Assembly (NCBI RefSeq): GCF_900112355.1
Contig: NZ_FOLM01000007.1
Span: 186,001-250,000 of the forward strand
Reading direction: 5' to 3'
Length of the DNA stretch: 64,000 bases
Origin: Streptomyces aidingensis
Lineage (GTDB): Bacteria > Actinomycetota > Actinomycetes > Streptomycetales > Streptomycetaceae
Part shown: positions 38,007 through 47,135 of the stretch, piece after piece
Numbering within the stretch: position 1 is the stretch's first letter
How the letters are laid out: each line of letters starts with the position of its first letter
Notes under the pieces: model-generated
What the model was told of the DNA's origin: nothing
The model's database searches: none
Seen by the model: the letters and a program-made list of their open reading frames with translations, nothing else
Program-made: the position numbers and the translations under genes

Positions 38007-39383
38007 TCAGGCGGTGAAGACCTTGCCCGGGTTGAGGATGCCCGCCGGGTCCCACGCCCGCTTGATGCCACGGTGCAGGTCCAGCACCGCCGGGCCCAGT
38101 TCGTCGGCCAGGCCGCGCATCTTCAGCAGGCCCACGCCGTGCTCGCCGGTGACCGTGCCTCCCAGCGCGAGCGCCTGGTCGACGACCTCTTCGAACACGC
38201 CGCGGCAGCGGGCGAGTTCCCGCTCGTCACCGCGCGGCACGACCAGCATCGGGTGCAGGTTGCCGTCCCCGGCGTGCGCCAGGGTGGCGATGTGCACGCC
38301 GTGCCGCGCGGCGACGTCCGCGAGGCGTGCGAGCATCTCGGGCAGGAGAGTGCGGGGGACGCAGACGTCCTCGCTGAGCACCATGCCCAGGCGTTCCAGC
38401 GCAGGGTAGACCAGGCGCCGGGCGGCGAACAGGGCGTCCGCCTCGGCCGGGTCGCCGGACCGCGCGCTCCAGGTGGCGCCGGCCGCCTCAAAGCAGGCCA
38501 GCACGGTGTCCGCCTCCTGGGCGCCCACCGCGCCGGGCGCATCGCAGCGGGCCAGCAACAGCACGTCGCCGCCGTCGGTGAGGCCCATGTTCTTCCACTC
38601 GTCGACGGCACGCAGGGAGAAGCGGTCGACGAGTTCCAGGGCGCTCGGGACCACACCGGAGGCCACCACCCGGGCGACGGCCCGGCCGGCGCTCGGCAGG
38701 TCGGCGAAGTAGCCCACGACGGTGTGCTCCTGGGCGCGCTCGCCCCGCAGCCGCACCGTGATCTCGGTGACCAGGCCCAGGGTGCCCTCCGAACCGACCA
38801 GCAGACCGGCGAGTTCGAAACCGGCCGAGCTCTTGGCGGTGCGCCGCCCCAGCCGGACCACGTCGCCGCGACCGGTGACCACCTCGAGGCCCAGCACGTA
38901 GTCCCGGGTGACGCCGTACTTCACGCAGCACAGTCCGCCCGCGTTGGTGGCAACGTTCCCGCCGATGGTGGACCACGGGGCGCTGGCCGGATCCGGCGGG
39001 TACCAGAGGCCCTTGGCAGCACACGCGGCACGCAGGTCCTCGTTGACGACGCCGGGCTGTACGACGGCCAGCCGTTCCTCCGTGTCGATGCGCAGGACCC
39101 GGTCCATCGCCGAGAAGGACACCACCACCGCGCCCCGGACCGCGTTGGCGCCGCCGGACAGGCCGGTGCCCGCCCCGCGGGCCACGACCGGCACGCCGTG
39201 CTCCGCGCAGTGGGCCACGACGGCCGCCACCTCGGCGGTGCCATGGGGCTGCACCACGGCAGCCGGAAGCGCGTAGGGGGCGCCCGCTGCTTCGTCATGG
39301 GCGAAGGACGCCACCAGGGCCGGGTCGGTGATCACCCGTCCGGCCGGGAGGAGCCCTGCGAGATCACTCGGTGTCGTGGTCAC
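38007..39383 (-). CDS. FAD-linked 2-hydroxyacid oxidase/dehydrogenase (GlcD type)
   Basis: A 458-residue protein of the D-lactate dehydrogenase/glycolate oxidase GlcD family. The PCMH FAD-binding domain covers about residues 30-215 with GAGTGLSGGANA and TIGGNVATNAGG. The C-terminal substrate domain has HAGDGNLHPML and TGEHGVGLLK, with metal/substrate His residues. These enzymes oxidise 2-hydroxy acids to 2-oxo acids. It diverges from the ketosynthase III gene, with a large palindrome between the two starts. Within this cluster it could make a 2-oxo acid for the aminotransferase, which is inference. It is complete and uses GC-rich codons. Confidence 0.88.
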   Translation of the reverse strand: MTTTPSDLAGLLPAGRVITDPALVASFAHDEAAGAPYALPAAVVQPHGTAEVAAVVAHCAEHGVPVVARGAGTGLSGGANAVRGAVVVSFSAMDRVLRIDTEERLAVVQPGVVNEDLRAACAAKGLWYPPDPASAPWSTIGGNVATNAGGLCCVKYGVTRDYVLGLEVVTGRGDVVRLGRRTAKSSAGFELAGLLVGSEGTLGLVTEITVRLRGERAQEHTVVGYFADLPSAGRAVARVVASGVVPSALELVDRFSLRAVDEWKNMGLTDGGDVLLLARCDAPGAVGAQEADTVLACFEAAGATWSARSGDPAEADALFAARRLVYPALERLGMVLSEDVCVPRTLLPEMLARLADVAARHGVHIATLAHAGDGNLHPMLVVPRGDERELARCRGVFEEVVDQALALGGTVTGEHGVGLLKMRGLADELGPAVLDLHRGIKRAWDPAGILNPGKVFTA

Positions 39384-39417
39384 CCCGGTGAGGCTGGCAT
39401 CCGGGGCAGCAGCCGTT

Positions 39418-39465
39418 CAATTGGCCGTTGGTACAGGCCATGGCGCCTGTACCAACGGCCAATTG
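39418..39465. promoter_or_regulatory. Large perfect palindrome between divergent cluster genes
   Basis: Perfect 21-bp arms (39418-39438 and 39445-39465) around a 6-nt spacer, CATGGC. The arm includes TTGGTACAGGC. It lies 35 bp before the GlcD-type start and about 79 bp before the ketosynthase III start, so a regulator bound here could control both directions. Alternatively it forms a hairpin in either transcript. TTGGT...ACCAA symmetry is reminiscent of GntR/FadR-family operators, but no such regulator gene is present nearby. Confidence 0.7.
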
Positions 39466-39543
39466 CCCGGCCCCCGAGCCTTGGGCCAGCCTTGCTTGAC
39501 GTCAGGTCAAGGCCGTGTCCGCGGTCCTCGGGAGGGTGAGTCG

Positions 39544-40563
39544 ATGACGGCAGTGCTGATGGGAATCGGGAGCTTTCTCCCGCCCGTGACGGTCACGAAC
39601 GACGACCTCTCCCGCACCCTGGACACCACGGACGAGTGGATCCGTACCAGGACGGGCATCCGGGAGCGGCGGTTCGTCTCCGAGGGCATCTCGACGGGGA
39701 GCATGGCCGTGACGGCCGGTGAGCGTGCCCTGCGGTCGGCCGATGTGTCCGGGGTGGACGCCGTGGTCGTGGCGACCACCTCGCCCGAGCGTCTCTGCCC
39801 GGCGGTGGCGCCGGAGGTGGCGTCGCGGCTGGGTCTGGGACCGCTGGCCGCGTTCGACTTGACCTCGGCGTGCAGCGGTTTCCTGTACGGGCTCGCCACC
39901 GCGTCCGGCCTGATCGCCGCCGGCACCGCCGACACCGTGCTGTTCATCGGGTCGGAGGCGTTCACCACGCTGGTGGACCCGGCGGACCGGACCACGGCGC
40001 CGATCTTCGGCGACGGCGCGGGCGCGGTCGTCCTGCGCAGGGGCGAACCGGACGCCCCCGGCGCGCTGGGTCCGTTCGACCTCGGCAGCGACGGCGCACT
40101 GGCCGACTTGCTGGCCATTCCGGCGGGCGGTGCCCGGCAGCGTTCCGCCGACGGCGGCCTGGGGCACGCCACGGTTCCGACGGGTGACTGGTACCTGCGG
40201 ATGGCGGGGCGTCCTCTCTACACGCAGGCCGTCGAGCGGATGACGCAGTCGGCGCAGGCGGCCCTCAAACGCGCCGAGTGGTCCGCGGCGGACGTCGACT
40301 GGTTTGTCGGCCACCAGGCCAACATCCGGATCGTGCGTGCGGTCGCGGAGGAGCTGGAGCTTCCCGGGGAGCGGGTTGCGGTGAACATCGACAGGGTCGG
40401 CAACACCCTGGCCGCGTCCGTGCCCCTGCTGCTGAACGACTACGCCGCCCGCGGGGACCTCAAGGCGGGCCAGCGGGTGCTGCTGTCCGCCTTCGGGGCC
40501 GGTCTGTCCTGGGGCTCGACCACGCTCGTGTGGCCGGAGATCCGGGCCGAGTCCGTCGACTGA
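39544..40563 (+). CDS. 3-oxoacyl-ACP synthase III (KASIII) in biosynthetic cluster
   Basis: A 339-residue FabH-like enzyme with the full catalytic triad: Cys110 in TSACSGFLYG, His257 in GHQANIR and Asn287 in DRVGNTLAAS. It condenses an acyl-CoA starter with malonyl-ACP (or a related extender) to start chain growth. The ATG at 39544 has GGGAGG upstream. ACP and KASII genes follow at 74 bp and with overlap, as in the RedP/RedQ/RedR set of prodiginine clusters, so it is a dedicated pathway enzyme rather than the housekeeping FabH. Starter preference is not predictable by eye. Confidence 0.92.
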   Translation: MTAVLMGIGSFLPPVTVTNDDLSRTLDTTDEWIRTRTGIRERRFVSEGISTGSMAVTAGERALRSADVSGVDAVVVATTSPERLCPAVAPEVASRLGLGPLAAFDLTSACSGFLYGLATASGLIAAGTADTVLFIGSEAFTTLVDPADRTTAPIFGDGAGAVVLRRGEPDAPGALGPFDLGSDGALADLLAIPAGGARQRSADGGLGHATVPTGDWYLRMAGRPLYTQAVERMTQSAQAALKRAEWSAADVDWFVGHQANIRIVRAVAEELELPGERVAVNIDRVGNTLAASVPLLLNDYAARGDLKAGQRVLLSAFGAGLSWGSTTLVWPEIRAESVD

Positions 40564-40637
40564 CGGCTTCCCGGTTCCGCGTCCCCCGGTTCCCTCTTCA
40601 CCTGACGTACCCCCACAGCCTTCCAGGAGGAGACATC

Positions 40638-40880
40638 ATGAGTGCCGCCCACGAGTCCGTCGTCGAGGTCTTCGTCGCCCGTTTCGATCTGGATGCCGAG
40701 GCGGTGGTGCCCGAGGCCACCTTCGACGACCTCGGTCTCGACTCCCTGTCGCAGCTCGAACTGGCCACCGCCCTGAAGAAGCGCCTGGGCGTCGCGATCA
40801 GCGACGAAGAGCTGTCCGAGATCTCCTCGGTCTCCGACATCGTCGCCCTGGTCGAGAAGAAGGGCGCTGCGGTCCGATGA
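40638..40880 (+). CDS. Acyl carrier protein
   Basis: An 80-residue ACP with the 4'-phosphopantetheine attachment Ser36 in LGLDSLSQLELATAL. AGGAGG lies 9 nt before the ATG. It is acidic and four-helical, and carries the growing chain between the two ketosynthases. Its last 4 bp overlap the KASII start (ATGA), indicating coupled translation and close stoichiometry. Confidence 0.95.
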   Translation: MSAAHESVVEVFVARFDLDAEAVVPEATFDDLGLDSLSQLELATALKKRLGVAISDEELSEISSVSDIVALVEKKGAAVR

Positions 40881-42097
40881 CCGGCTACGCGACCGCCGTC
40901 ACCGGCATCGGCCTGGTGACTCCCGCCGGTATCGGCGTCAAGGAGAGCTGGGACCGTGTGGTCGAGGGCCGGCCGACGGCGGCGCACCACGCCGACCTGG
41001 AGGGCCTGCCGGTGTCCATGGCATGCAGGGTGCCCGACTTCGCCCCCGCCGCCCTGGGGCGCACCGCCTGGCAGTGGGACCGCTACTCCCAGTTCGCCGT
41101 CGCCGCCACGCGTGAGGCGCTGGACCAGGCCGGGCTCGTCCCGGGCGAGTGGGCGGACAGCTCACGGGTGGCGGTGGTCCTGGGCTCCGGCGCCGGGGGC
41201 ACCGCCACGCTGGAGGCGCAGCACCGCGTACTGCTGGAGGAGGGGCCGGAGGAGATCTCCGCCATGACCCTCCCGATGGGGCTGCTCAACATGGCCGCCG
41301 GCCAGGTGGCGATCGACATCGGGGCCAACGGGCCGTGCTCGGCCCCCTGCACGGCGTGCGCGGCCGGGGCCAGCGCGATCGGCCTGGGCCGTGAGCTGCT
41401 CCGCTCGGGGCTGGCCGACATCGTCGTGGCCGGTGGTGCCGAGGCGCCGATCACGCCGCTGTACCTGTCCTCGTTCGCGAGGATGCGGGCGCTGTCACGG
41501 CGGCTCGACGACCCGGGGACCGCGTCGCGTCCCTTCGACAGGGCCCGCGACGGGTTCGTGCTCGGCGAGGGCGCCGGAGTCGTCGTGCTGGAGTCCGAGG
41601 AGCATGCGCGGGCCAGGGGCGTGCGGCCGGTTGCCCGGGTCATCGGGTACGGCGCCTCCGCGGACGCGCATCATGTGACGTCCCCGCACCCGGAGGGCAG
41701 GGGCGCCGAGCTGGCGGTCCGTGCGGCTCTCGCGGACGCCGGGCTGACCGGCCGGGACATCGGCTACGTCAACGCGCACGGCACCTCGACCCCGCTCAAC
41801 GACGTCATCGAGGCGGGAGTGATCCAGCGGGTGGCCGGCCCGGAAGTGCGGGTGAGCTCCACCAAGGGCGTCACCGGGCACCCGCTGGGAGCGGCCGGTT
41901 CCATCGAGGCCGCGTTCGCTGCGCTCACGGTGCACCACAGTGTGATCCCGCCTTCGGCGGGCACCGCCGAGGTCGATCCGCGGGTGGAGGTGGACGTCGT
42001 GCACGGCGCGGCGCGCCACGCCCGGGTCGACGTGGCCTTGAGCAATTCGTTCGGCTTCGGCGGCCAGAACGCGGCCCTGCTGATCGCCTCGGCCTGA
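40877..42097 (+). CDS. 3-oxoacyl-ACP synthase II (KASII)
   Basis: A 406-residue FabF-type ketosynthase with Cys161 in the CTACAAGASAI nucleophile elbow, His301 in NAHGTSTPLND and His335 in GHPLGAAGS. It elongates ACP-bound chains by decarboxylative condensation. There is no chain-length-factor partner, so it is FAS-like rather than an aromatic type II polyketide synthase. It overlaps the ACP gene by 4 bp. A 95-bp gap with its own ribosome site precedes the acyl-CoA oxidase. Confidence 0.93.
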   Translation: MTGYATAVTGIGLVTPAGIGVKESWDRVVEGRPTAAHHADLEGLPVSMACRVPDFAPAALGRTAWQWDRYSQFAVAATREALDQAGLVPGEWADSSRVAVVLGSGAGGTATLEAQHRVLLEEGPEEISAMTLPMGLLNMAAGQVAIDIGANGPCSAPCTACAAGASAIGLGRELLRSGLADIVVAGGAEAPITPLYLSSFARMRALSRRLDDPGTASRPFDRARDGFVLGEGAGVVVLESEEHARARGVRPVARVIGYGASADAHHVTSPHPEGRGAELAVRAALADAGLTGRDIGYVNAHGTSTPLNDVIEAGVIQRVAGPEVRVSSTKGVTGHPLGAAGSIEAAFAALTVHHSVIPPSAGTAEVDPRVEVDVVHGAARHARVDVALSNSFGFGGQNAALLIASA

Positions 42098-42192
42098 CCC
42101 CTTCCTGAGCTCCGCCTGATCGCGGCGGCTCCCTCCGCCGGTCGCCTCACAACCCCACCGCGGGAGTCACAGCCGCGGGAAAGGACCCACAC

Positions 42193-44040
42193 ATGACCTC
42201 GTCGGCCTCCGCCGAACTGTCCCGGCTGCTCTTCGACGGCAGGTACGAGCAGACGCACCAGGACCTGCACGAGCTGCTGCTGGACCCGGTCTTCGACTTC
42301 CGCGAAGGGCTGACCATGACCGAGGCCGGGAAGCTGGCCTACGAACGGTCGCGAGCCGTGCACGCCGGACTGGAACGTCCGCGGGATGTCCTGGCCGATC
42401 CATGGCGGCTGTTCGCGCTGGCCGAATGGCCGTCACTGGTGGACGTCTCCACGTTCTCGCTGCTGATGGTGCACTACAACCTGGCCTTCGGAACCGTCGT
42501 GGAGCACGGCGACCGCGAGGACCTGAAGGACCTGTTCGACGAACTGGACCGACTGGATTCCTTCAGCCCGTACATGGCCACCGAGCTGGGCTACGGCAAC
42601 AATGTGGCCGCCCTGCGCACCGAGGCCGTCTACGATTCCGCCACCGAGACGTTCGTCCTGAACACGCCCGACGCCCTCGCGCAGAAGTACATGTCCTACA
42701 GCGGGTTCCAGGACGTCCCCAAGCTGGCCGTGGTGATGGCACGGCTGAAGGCGGACGGCAAGGACCACGGCGTGTACCCGTTCCTCGTCCGGATCAGCGA
42801 CGGGAAGCAGTTGTGCAGGGGTGTGCACGCCGCGCCGTGCCCGGAGAAGCCGGTGCAGGGCCTCGACAACGGCCTCACCTGGTTCGACCACGTGCGCGTC
42901 CCGCGCCGCCAGCTGCTCCACGGCGACATGGGCGGCTTCGACGCCGACGGCGTGTTCCGCCCGGCGTCCGGCAATCGGCGCAAGCGCTTCCTGCGCGCGA
43001 TGAACCGCATTCTGCCCGGCCGGCTGTGCGTGTCCAGCGCGGCGACGGGTGCGGGCCGGGCGAGCGTGTACATCGCGCTGCGGTTCGCGGCGCAGCGGCT
43101 CACCAACGCGCCCGGCCGCAACGACCTGCCGATCATCGAGTACCGCAGTCACCAGCTCGCGCTGTACACCGCGCTGTCCCGGACGTACGCGATGACGCTG
43201 CTGCTCAACCATGCCAAGCGGGAGTTCACGGCGGCGCCGCAGGACGCCCTCTCCGCCGGGCTGAACCATCTGGTGTCGATCACCAAGGCGCTGTCCACCT
43301 GGGAGATGACCGACGTCGTCGCCACCTGCCGTGAGCGCTGCGGTGCGCAGGGCATCTTCAGCGCGAACCGGATCGCGGACTACGGGTCGCTGCTCCAGGG
43401 CCTGGTGACCGCGGAGGGCGACAACCAGGTGCTGCTGGCCACCACCGCCGGGCAGATCATCGCGCAGTACGGCGACGGCGACGGCACTGAGCCGGCCCCG
43501 GCCCCCGACCCCGCGGGACGGCACCTGGGGGACCTCGCGTTCCTGGTGGCGGCGGTACGGCACCGGGAGGCGGAGCTGCTCCGGGAGGCCGCCGCCGCCA
43601 TGGCGGACGACACCGGCGGCCGGACGTACTTCGAGAACTGGAACGGCACCATCAACACCGGTCTGGAGATGGCCCGGGCCCGGGGTGTGCGGACCGCGCT
43701 GGAGTGCTTCGCCGCCGCGCTCGGCACGCTGGAGGACGAGTCGGCGCGGACGGCGCTCGGCCTGCTGGCCGCGCTGTACGGGCTGAGCGAGGTGCGCCGG
43801 GACGCCGGCTGGTACCTGGCGCGCGGTGTGCTGACCGCCGAGCAGGTGGAGCGGCTGCCCCGGGAGACGGACATGCTGTGCGTGCGGCTCCAGCCGTACA
43901 CCGACGCCCTGATCGGCGGCTTCAGACTCTCCCCGGAACTGCTGAGGGCGCCGATCGCCGCTGACGACTACGTGAGCGCCTTCCAGCAGTGCACCGGCGC
44001 CTTCGGACCGGCCGCCGGCGCGGTCGCCGAGGGGAGCTGA
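42193..44040 (+). CDS. Acyl-CoA oxidase / acyl-CoA dehydrogenase-like flavoprotein
   Basis: A 615-residue protein of the acyl-CoA oxidase family (longer than the 380-400 residues of dehydrogenases). It has an N-terminal helical domain, a central beta domain (ELGYGNNVAALRTEAVYD), and helical FAD-binding regions with CRERCGAQGIFSANRI in place of the usual C-terminal ACAD motif. Such enzymes introduce an alpha,beta double bond into a thioester, passing electrons to oxygen. In this cluster it could desaturate a CoA- or ACP-bound intermediate, since no dehydratase gene is present. AAAGGA precedes the ATG. Confidence 0.85.
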   Translation: MTSSASAELSRLLFDGRYEQTHQDLHELLLDPVFDFREGLTMTEAGKLAYERSRAVHAGLERPRDVLADPWRLFALAEWPSLVDVSTFSLLMVHYNLAFGTVVEHGDREDLKDLFDELDRLDSFSPYMATELGYGNNVAALRTEAVYDSATETFVLNTPDALAQKYMSYSGFQDVPKLAVVMARLKADGKDHGVYPFLVRISDGKQLCRGVHAAPCPEKPVQGLDNGLTWFDHVRVPRRQLLHGDMGGFDADGVFRPASGNRRKRFLRAMNRILPGRLCVSSAATGAGRASVYIALRFAAQRLTNAPGRNDLPIIEYRSHQLALYTALSRTYAMTLLLNHAKREFTAAPQDALSAGLNHLVSITKALSTWEMTDVVATCRERCGAQGIFSANRIADYGSLLQGLVTAEGDNQVLLATTAGQIIAQYGDGDGTEPAPAPDPAGRHLGDLAFLVAAVRHREAELLREAAAAMADDTGGRTYFENWNGTINTGLEMARARGVRTALECFAAALGTLEDESARTALGLLAALYGLSEVRRDAGWYLARGVLTAEQVERLPRETDMLCVRLQPYTDALIGGFRLSPELLRAPIAADDYVSAFQQCTGAFGPAAGAVAEGS

Positions 44041-44045
44041 GCGCC

Positions 44046-44468
44046 ATGGCGAGGCACAGCTACTTCTGCCCGATCCGCTGGTCGGACATGGACGTCTACG
44101 GCATCGTCAACAATGTCTCCTATCTGCGCTATCTGGAGGAGGCGCGGGTCGACTTCATCTTCCGGATGGCGCCGAACGACGGCGACGCCTTCTTCAAGGA
44201 CGGGTCGGTGGTGGTGGAGCACCGGATCCGCTACCGGCGCCGGCTGGTCCACCGGCCTGAACCAGTGGAAATCGAGATGTGGGTCTCCGGCCTCCAGTCG
44301 GCGACGGTGGCCATCGACTACGTGGTCCGCGACGGCGACACCGTGTACGCCACTGCCTCGACCGTGATGGCGCCGTTCGACTACCGGGCCGGGCGGCCCC
44401 GGCGGCTGACCGACGAAGAGTTCCGCTTCTTCGAGAAGTACCTCGAGCAGACAGCGGCGGCCGGCTGA
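44046..44468 (+). CDS. Hotdog-fold acyl thioesterase (4HBT type)
   Basis: A 140-residue hotdog thioesterase. The active-site region is RWSDMDVYGIVNNVSYLRYLE with Asp14 and Asp16, matching 4-hydroxybenzoyl-CoA thioesterase-like enzymes. It probably releases the finished acyl chain from CoA or ACP as a free acid, or edits stalled intermediates. The ATG lies 5 bp after the acyl-CoA oxidase stop, and the FAH-family gene begins 1 bp after its own stop, so the three are tightly cotranscribed. Confidence 0.9.
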   Translation: MARHSYFCPIRWSDMDVYGIVNNVSYLRYLEEARVDFIFRMAPNDGDAFFKDGSVVVEHRIRYRRRLVHRPEPVEIEMWVSGLQSATVAIDYVVRDGDTVYATASTVMAPFDYRAGRPRRLTDEEFRFFEKYLEQTAAAG

Positions 44469-44469
44469 G

Positions 44470-45408
44470 ATGCGGCTGCTGCGGATCGGACCGCCGGGCG
44501 GTGAGCGGCCCTGCGCGGTGGGCCCCGACGGGGCCGTGCGGGACCTGTCCTCGTGGGTGCCGGACTGGACGGGTGCGGCCCTCGACCCCGACGCGCTGCA
44601 GGAGACGGCGGCGCGGCTGGTACGGGAGGCCGTCGGGCTGCCGGCGGTCGACCCGGCCGCCGGGCGGGTCGGCCCGCCCGTCCGGCCGGGCGGGCATCTG
44701 CTGTCGATCGGGCTCAACTACCGGGCGCACGCTGCGGAGGCGGGCCTGGCGCTGCCCGACGAGCCGATCGTGGCCAGCAAGGCGCCGACCACGCTGGTCG
44801 GCCCGTGCGACGACCTGCTGCTGCCGCCGGGCGGTGAGAAGACGGACTGGGAGGTCGAGCTGGCCGTGGTGATCGGCCGACGCGCGCAGTACCTGCCGGA
44901 CCCCGCCTCCGCGCTGCGCCATGTCGCGGGGTACGCCACCGGCAACGACGTATCGGAGCGGAGCTGGCTCCTGGAACGCGGCGGGCAGTGGGTGAAGGGC
45001 AAGTCCTTCGAGTCGTTCAGTCCGCTGGGCCCGTACCTGGTCACCCCGGACGAGGTGGGAGACCCGGGCCGGCTGCGGCTGACCTGCCGGGTGAACGGCC
45101 GGATGATGCAGGACGGGTCCACCGCGGACATGGTCTTCGAGGTGTCCCACCTGCTCTGGTACCTGAGCCAGTGCATGGTGCTGCACCCCGGTGACGTTGT
45201 GCTGACCGGGACGCCCGCCGGAGTCGCGCTGGGCCGCCCCGACCAGCCGTACCTGCGGGCCGGTGACGTGGTGGAGGCGGAGGTGTCGGGGCTGGGCGCA
45301 CAGCGGCAGCAGTGCCGGGCGGTGGTCCTGGGCGGCGCGGAGGCGGACGCCCCGGAGGTCGCGGCCGCCCCCGTCCGGCCTGCTTCGTCCGCACGGACCC
45401 GGTCGTGA
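44470..45408 (+). CDS. Fumarylacetoacetate hydrolase-family protein
   Basis: A 312-residue FAH-family enzyme. The catalytic/metal motifs are IGLNYRAHAAE, TDWEVELAVVIGRRA, GNDVSERSW, GKSFESFSPLGPYL and VVLTGTPAGVALGR. The family cleaves C-C bonds of diketo acids, hydrates or isomerises enols of 2-oxo acids, or decarboxylates oxaloacetate-like compounds. In context it may act on a 2-oxo or beta-diketo intermediate. It is packed between the thioesterase and the carboxylase genes (1-bp and 91-bp gaps). The C-terminal 20 residues are Ala/Arg-rich and probably disordered. Confidence 0.88.
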   Translation: MRLLRIGPPGGERPCAVGPDGAVRDLSSWVPDWTGAALDPDALQETAARLVREAVGLPAVDPAAGRVGPPVRPGGHLLSIGLNYRAHAAEAGLALPDEPIVASKAPTTLVGPCDDLLLPPGGEKTDWEVELAVVIGRRAQYLPDPASALRHVAGYATGNDVSERSWLLERGGQWVKGKSFESFSPLGPYLVTPDEVGDPGRLRLTCRVNGRMMQDGSTADMVFEVSHLLWYLSQCMVLHPGDVVLTGTPAGVALGRPDQPYLRAGDVVEAEVSGLGAQRQQCRAVVLGGAEADAPEVAAAPVRPASSARTRS

Positions 45409-45499
45409 CCGGGCGTCGGCCCCGGCGCGGTCCGCACCACCGCGGCCGCGCCGGCCACGGCGCCGGTGGGCGCGCAGATCCCGGAAGGAGAGGAAACGG

Positions 45500-47095
45500 A
45501 TGACCGTCCAGCAGGACCTCACGGAGGAGCTGCCGGGCACGTGCACCGGCATCCGGGCGCGGGTGGCCGACCTGCACGCGACCAGGGAACGGGTGCGCGG
45601 CGGTCCGAGCGAGCGCGCGACCCTGGCCCAGCACGCCAAGGGCAAACTGACCGCCCGCGAACGGATCGACGTGCTGCTGGACGCGGGGTCGTTCAACGAG
45701 ATCGAGCAGTTGCGCCGGCACCGGGCGGCCGGCTTCGGCATCGAGGACCGCAGACCGCACACGGACGGCGTGATCACGGGCTGGGGGACGGTCGAGGGCC
45801 GCACCGTGTTCGTGTACGCGCACGACTTCCGGATCTTCGGCGGGGCGCTCGGCGAGGCACACGCGGAGAAGATCCAGAAAGTCATGGACATGGCCATCGC
45901 GGCGGGTGCTCCCCTGGTCTCGCTCAACGACGGAGCCGGGGCGCGCATCCAGGAGGGCGTCTCGGCCCTGGCCGGCTACGGCGGCATCTTCCGCCGCAAT
46001 GTGCGGGCCTCGGGGGTGATCCCGCAGATCTCGGTGATCCTGGGTCCGTGCGCGGGCGGCTCGGCCTACTCCCCCGCCCTGACCGACTTCGTGTTCATGG
46101 TCCGCGGCACCTCGCACATGTTCATCACCGGACCCGACGTGGTGAAGGCCGTCACGGGCGAGGACGTCAGCCAGGAGAAGCTCGGGGGCGCCGATGTCCA
46201 CGCGGAGCTGTCGGGTGTCGCGCACTTCGTGTACGAGGACGAGCGGACCTGCCTGGCCGAGGTCCGGTACCTGCTGTCCCTGCTGCCGTCCAACAACCGG
46301 CAGAACCCGCCGGCCGTCCCGTGCGCCGACCCGGACGACCGGCGCAACGACGCCCTCCTCGGACTGGTCCCGGCCGAGGGCCGGCTGCCGTACGACATAC
46401 ACCGGGTGATCGAGGAGATCGTCGACCACGGCGACTTCCTGGAGGTCCACGAGGGCTGGGCACGCAACGTCGTGTGCGGGCTGGCCCGGCTCGGCGGCCA
46501 GGTGGTGGGCATCGTCGCCAACCAGCCGCTCGCTCTGGCCGGGGTGCTCGACATCAAGGCCAGCGAGAAGGCCGCCCGGTTCGTGCGGACGTGCGACGCC
46601 TTCAGCATCCCTCTGCTGTCCCTGGTGGACGTGCCGGGTTTCCTGCCCGGGGTGGGCCAGGAGCACGACGGGGTGATCCGCCACGGGGCCAAGCTGCTGT
46701 ACGCCTACTGCGAGGCCACGGTGGCGCGGGTCCAGCTGATCCTGCGCAAGGCCTACGGCGGCGCGTACATCGTCATGGACTCCCGCTCGATCGGCGCCGA
46801 CCTCTCCTACGCCTGGCCGACCAACGAGATCGCGGTGATGGGCGCCGAGGGCGCCGCGAACGTCATCTTCCGCAAGCGGATCGCCGAGGTCGACGACCCG
46901 GAGGCCCTGCGGGCCCAGCTTGTCAAGGAGTACCGGTCCGAGCTGATGCACCCCTACTACGCGGCCGAGCGCGGCCTCGTCGACGACGTGATCGACCCCG
47001 TCGAGACCCGGGCGCTGCTCGTCCGCGCCTTCCGGATGCTGCGGAGCAAGCACGCGGACCAGCCGTCCCGCAAGCACGCCAACATCCCCCTGTGA
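45500..47095 (+). CDS. Acyl-CoA carboxylase beta (carboxyltransferase) subunit
   Basis: A 531-residue carboxyltransferase of the AccB/PccB type. The N-terminal acyl-CoA half contains LGPCAGGSAYSPA, and the C-terminal carboxybiotin half contains DVPGFLPGVGQEHDGVIRHGAKLLYAYCEAT. It moves carboxylate from biotin to an acyl-CoA, giving malonyl-, methylmalonyl- or related extenders. The residue at the known specificity position (YGGAYxVM) is Ile424, as in Streptomyces AccB (broad acetyl/propionyl/butyryl), rather than the Asp of PccB. No alpha (biotin carboxylase) or epsilon gene is nearby, so it must borrow the chromosomal alpha subunit. GGAAGGAG precedes the ATG. Confidence 0.93.
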   Translation: MTVQQDLTEELPGTCTGIRARVADLHATRERVRGGPSERATLAQHAKGKLTARERIDVLLDAGSFNEIEQLRRHRAAGFGIEDRRPHTDGVITGWGTVEGRTVFVYAHDFRIFGGALGEAHAEKIQKVMDMAIAAGAPLVSLNDGAGARIQEGVSALAGYGGIFRRNVRASGVIPQISVILGPCAGGSAYSPALTDFVFMVRGTSHMFITGPDVVKAVTGEDVSQEKLGGADVHAELSGVAHFVYEDERTCLAEVRYLLSLLPSNNRQNPPAVPCADPDDRRNDALLGLVPAEGRLPYDIHRVIEEIVDHGDFLEVHEGWARNVVCGLARLGGQVVGIVANQPLALAGVLDIKASEKAARFVRTCDAFSIPLLSLVDVPGFLPGVGQEHDGVIRHGAKLLYAYCEATVARVQLILRKAYGGAYIVMDSRSIGADLSYAWPTNEIAVMGAEGAANVIFRKRIAEVDDPEALRAQLVKEYRSELMHPYYAAERGLVDDVIDPVETRALLVRAFRMLRSKHADQPSRKHANIPL

Positions 47096-47135
47096 CCTGA
47101 GAAACCCCCGTGACCTCGTGCCCCGGAGCGCACCC

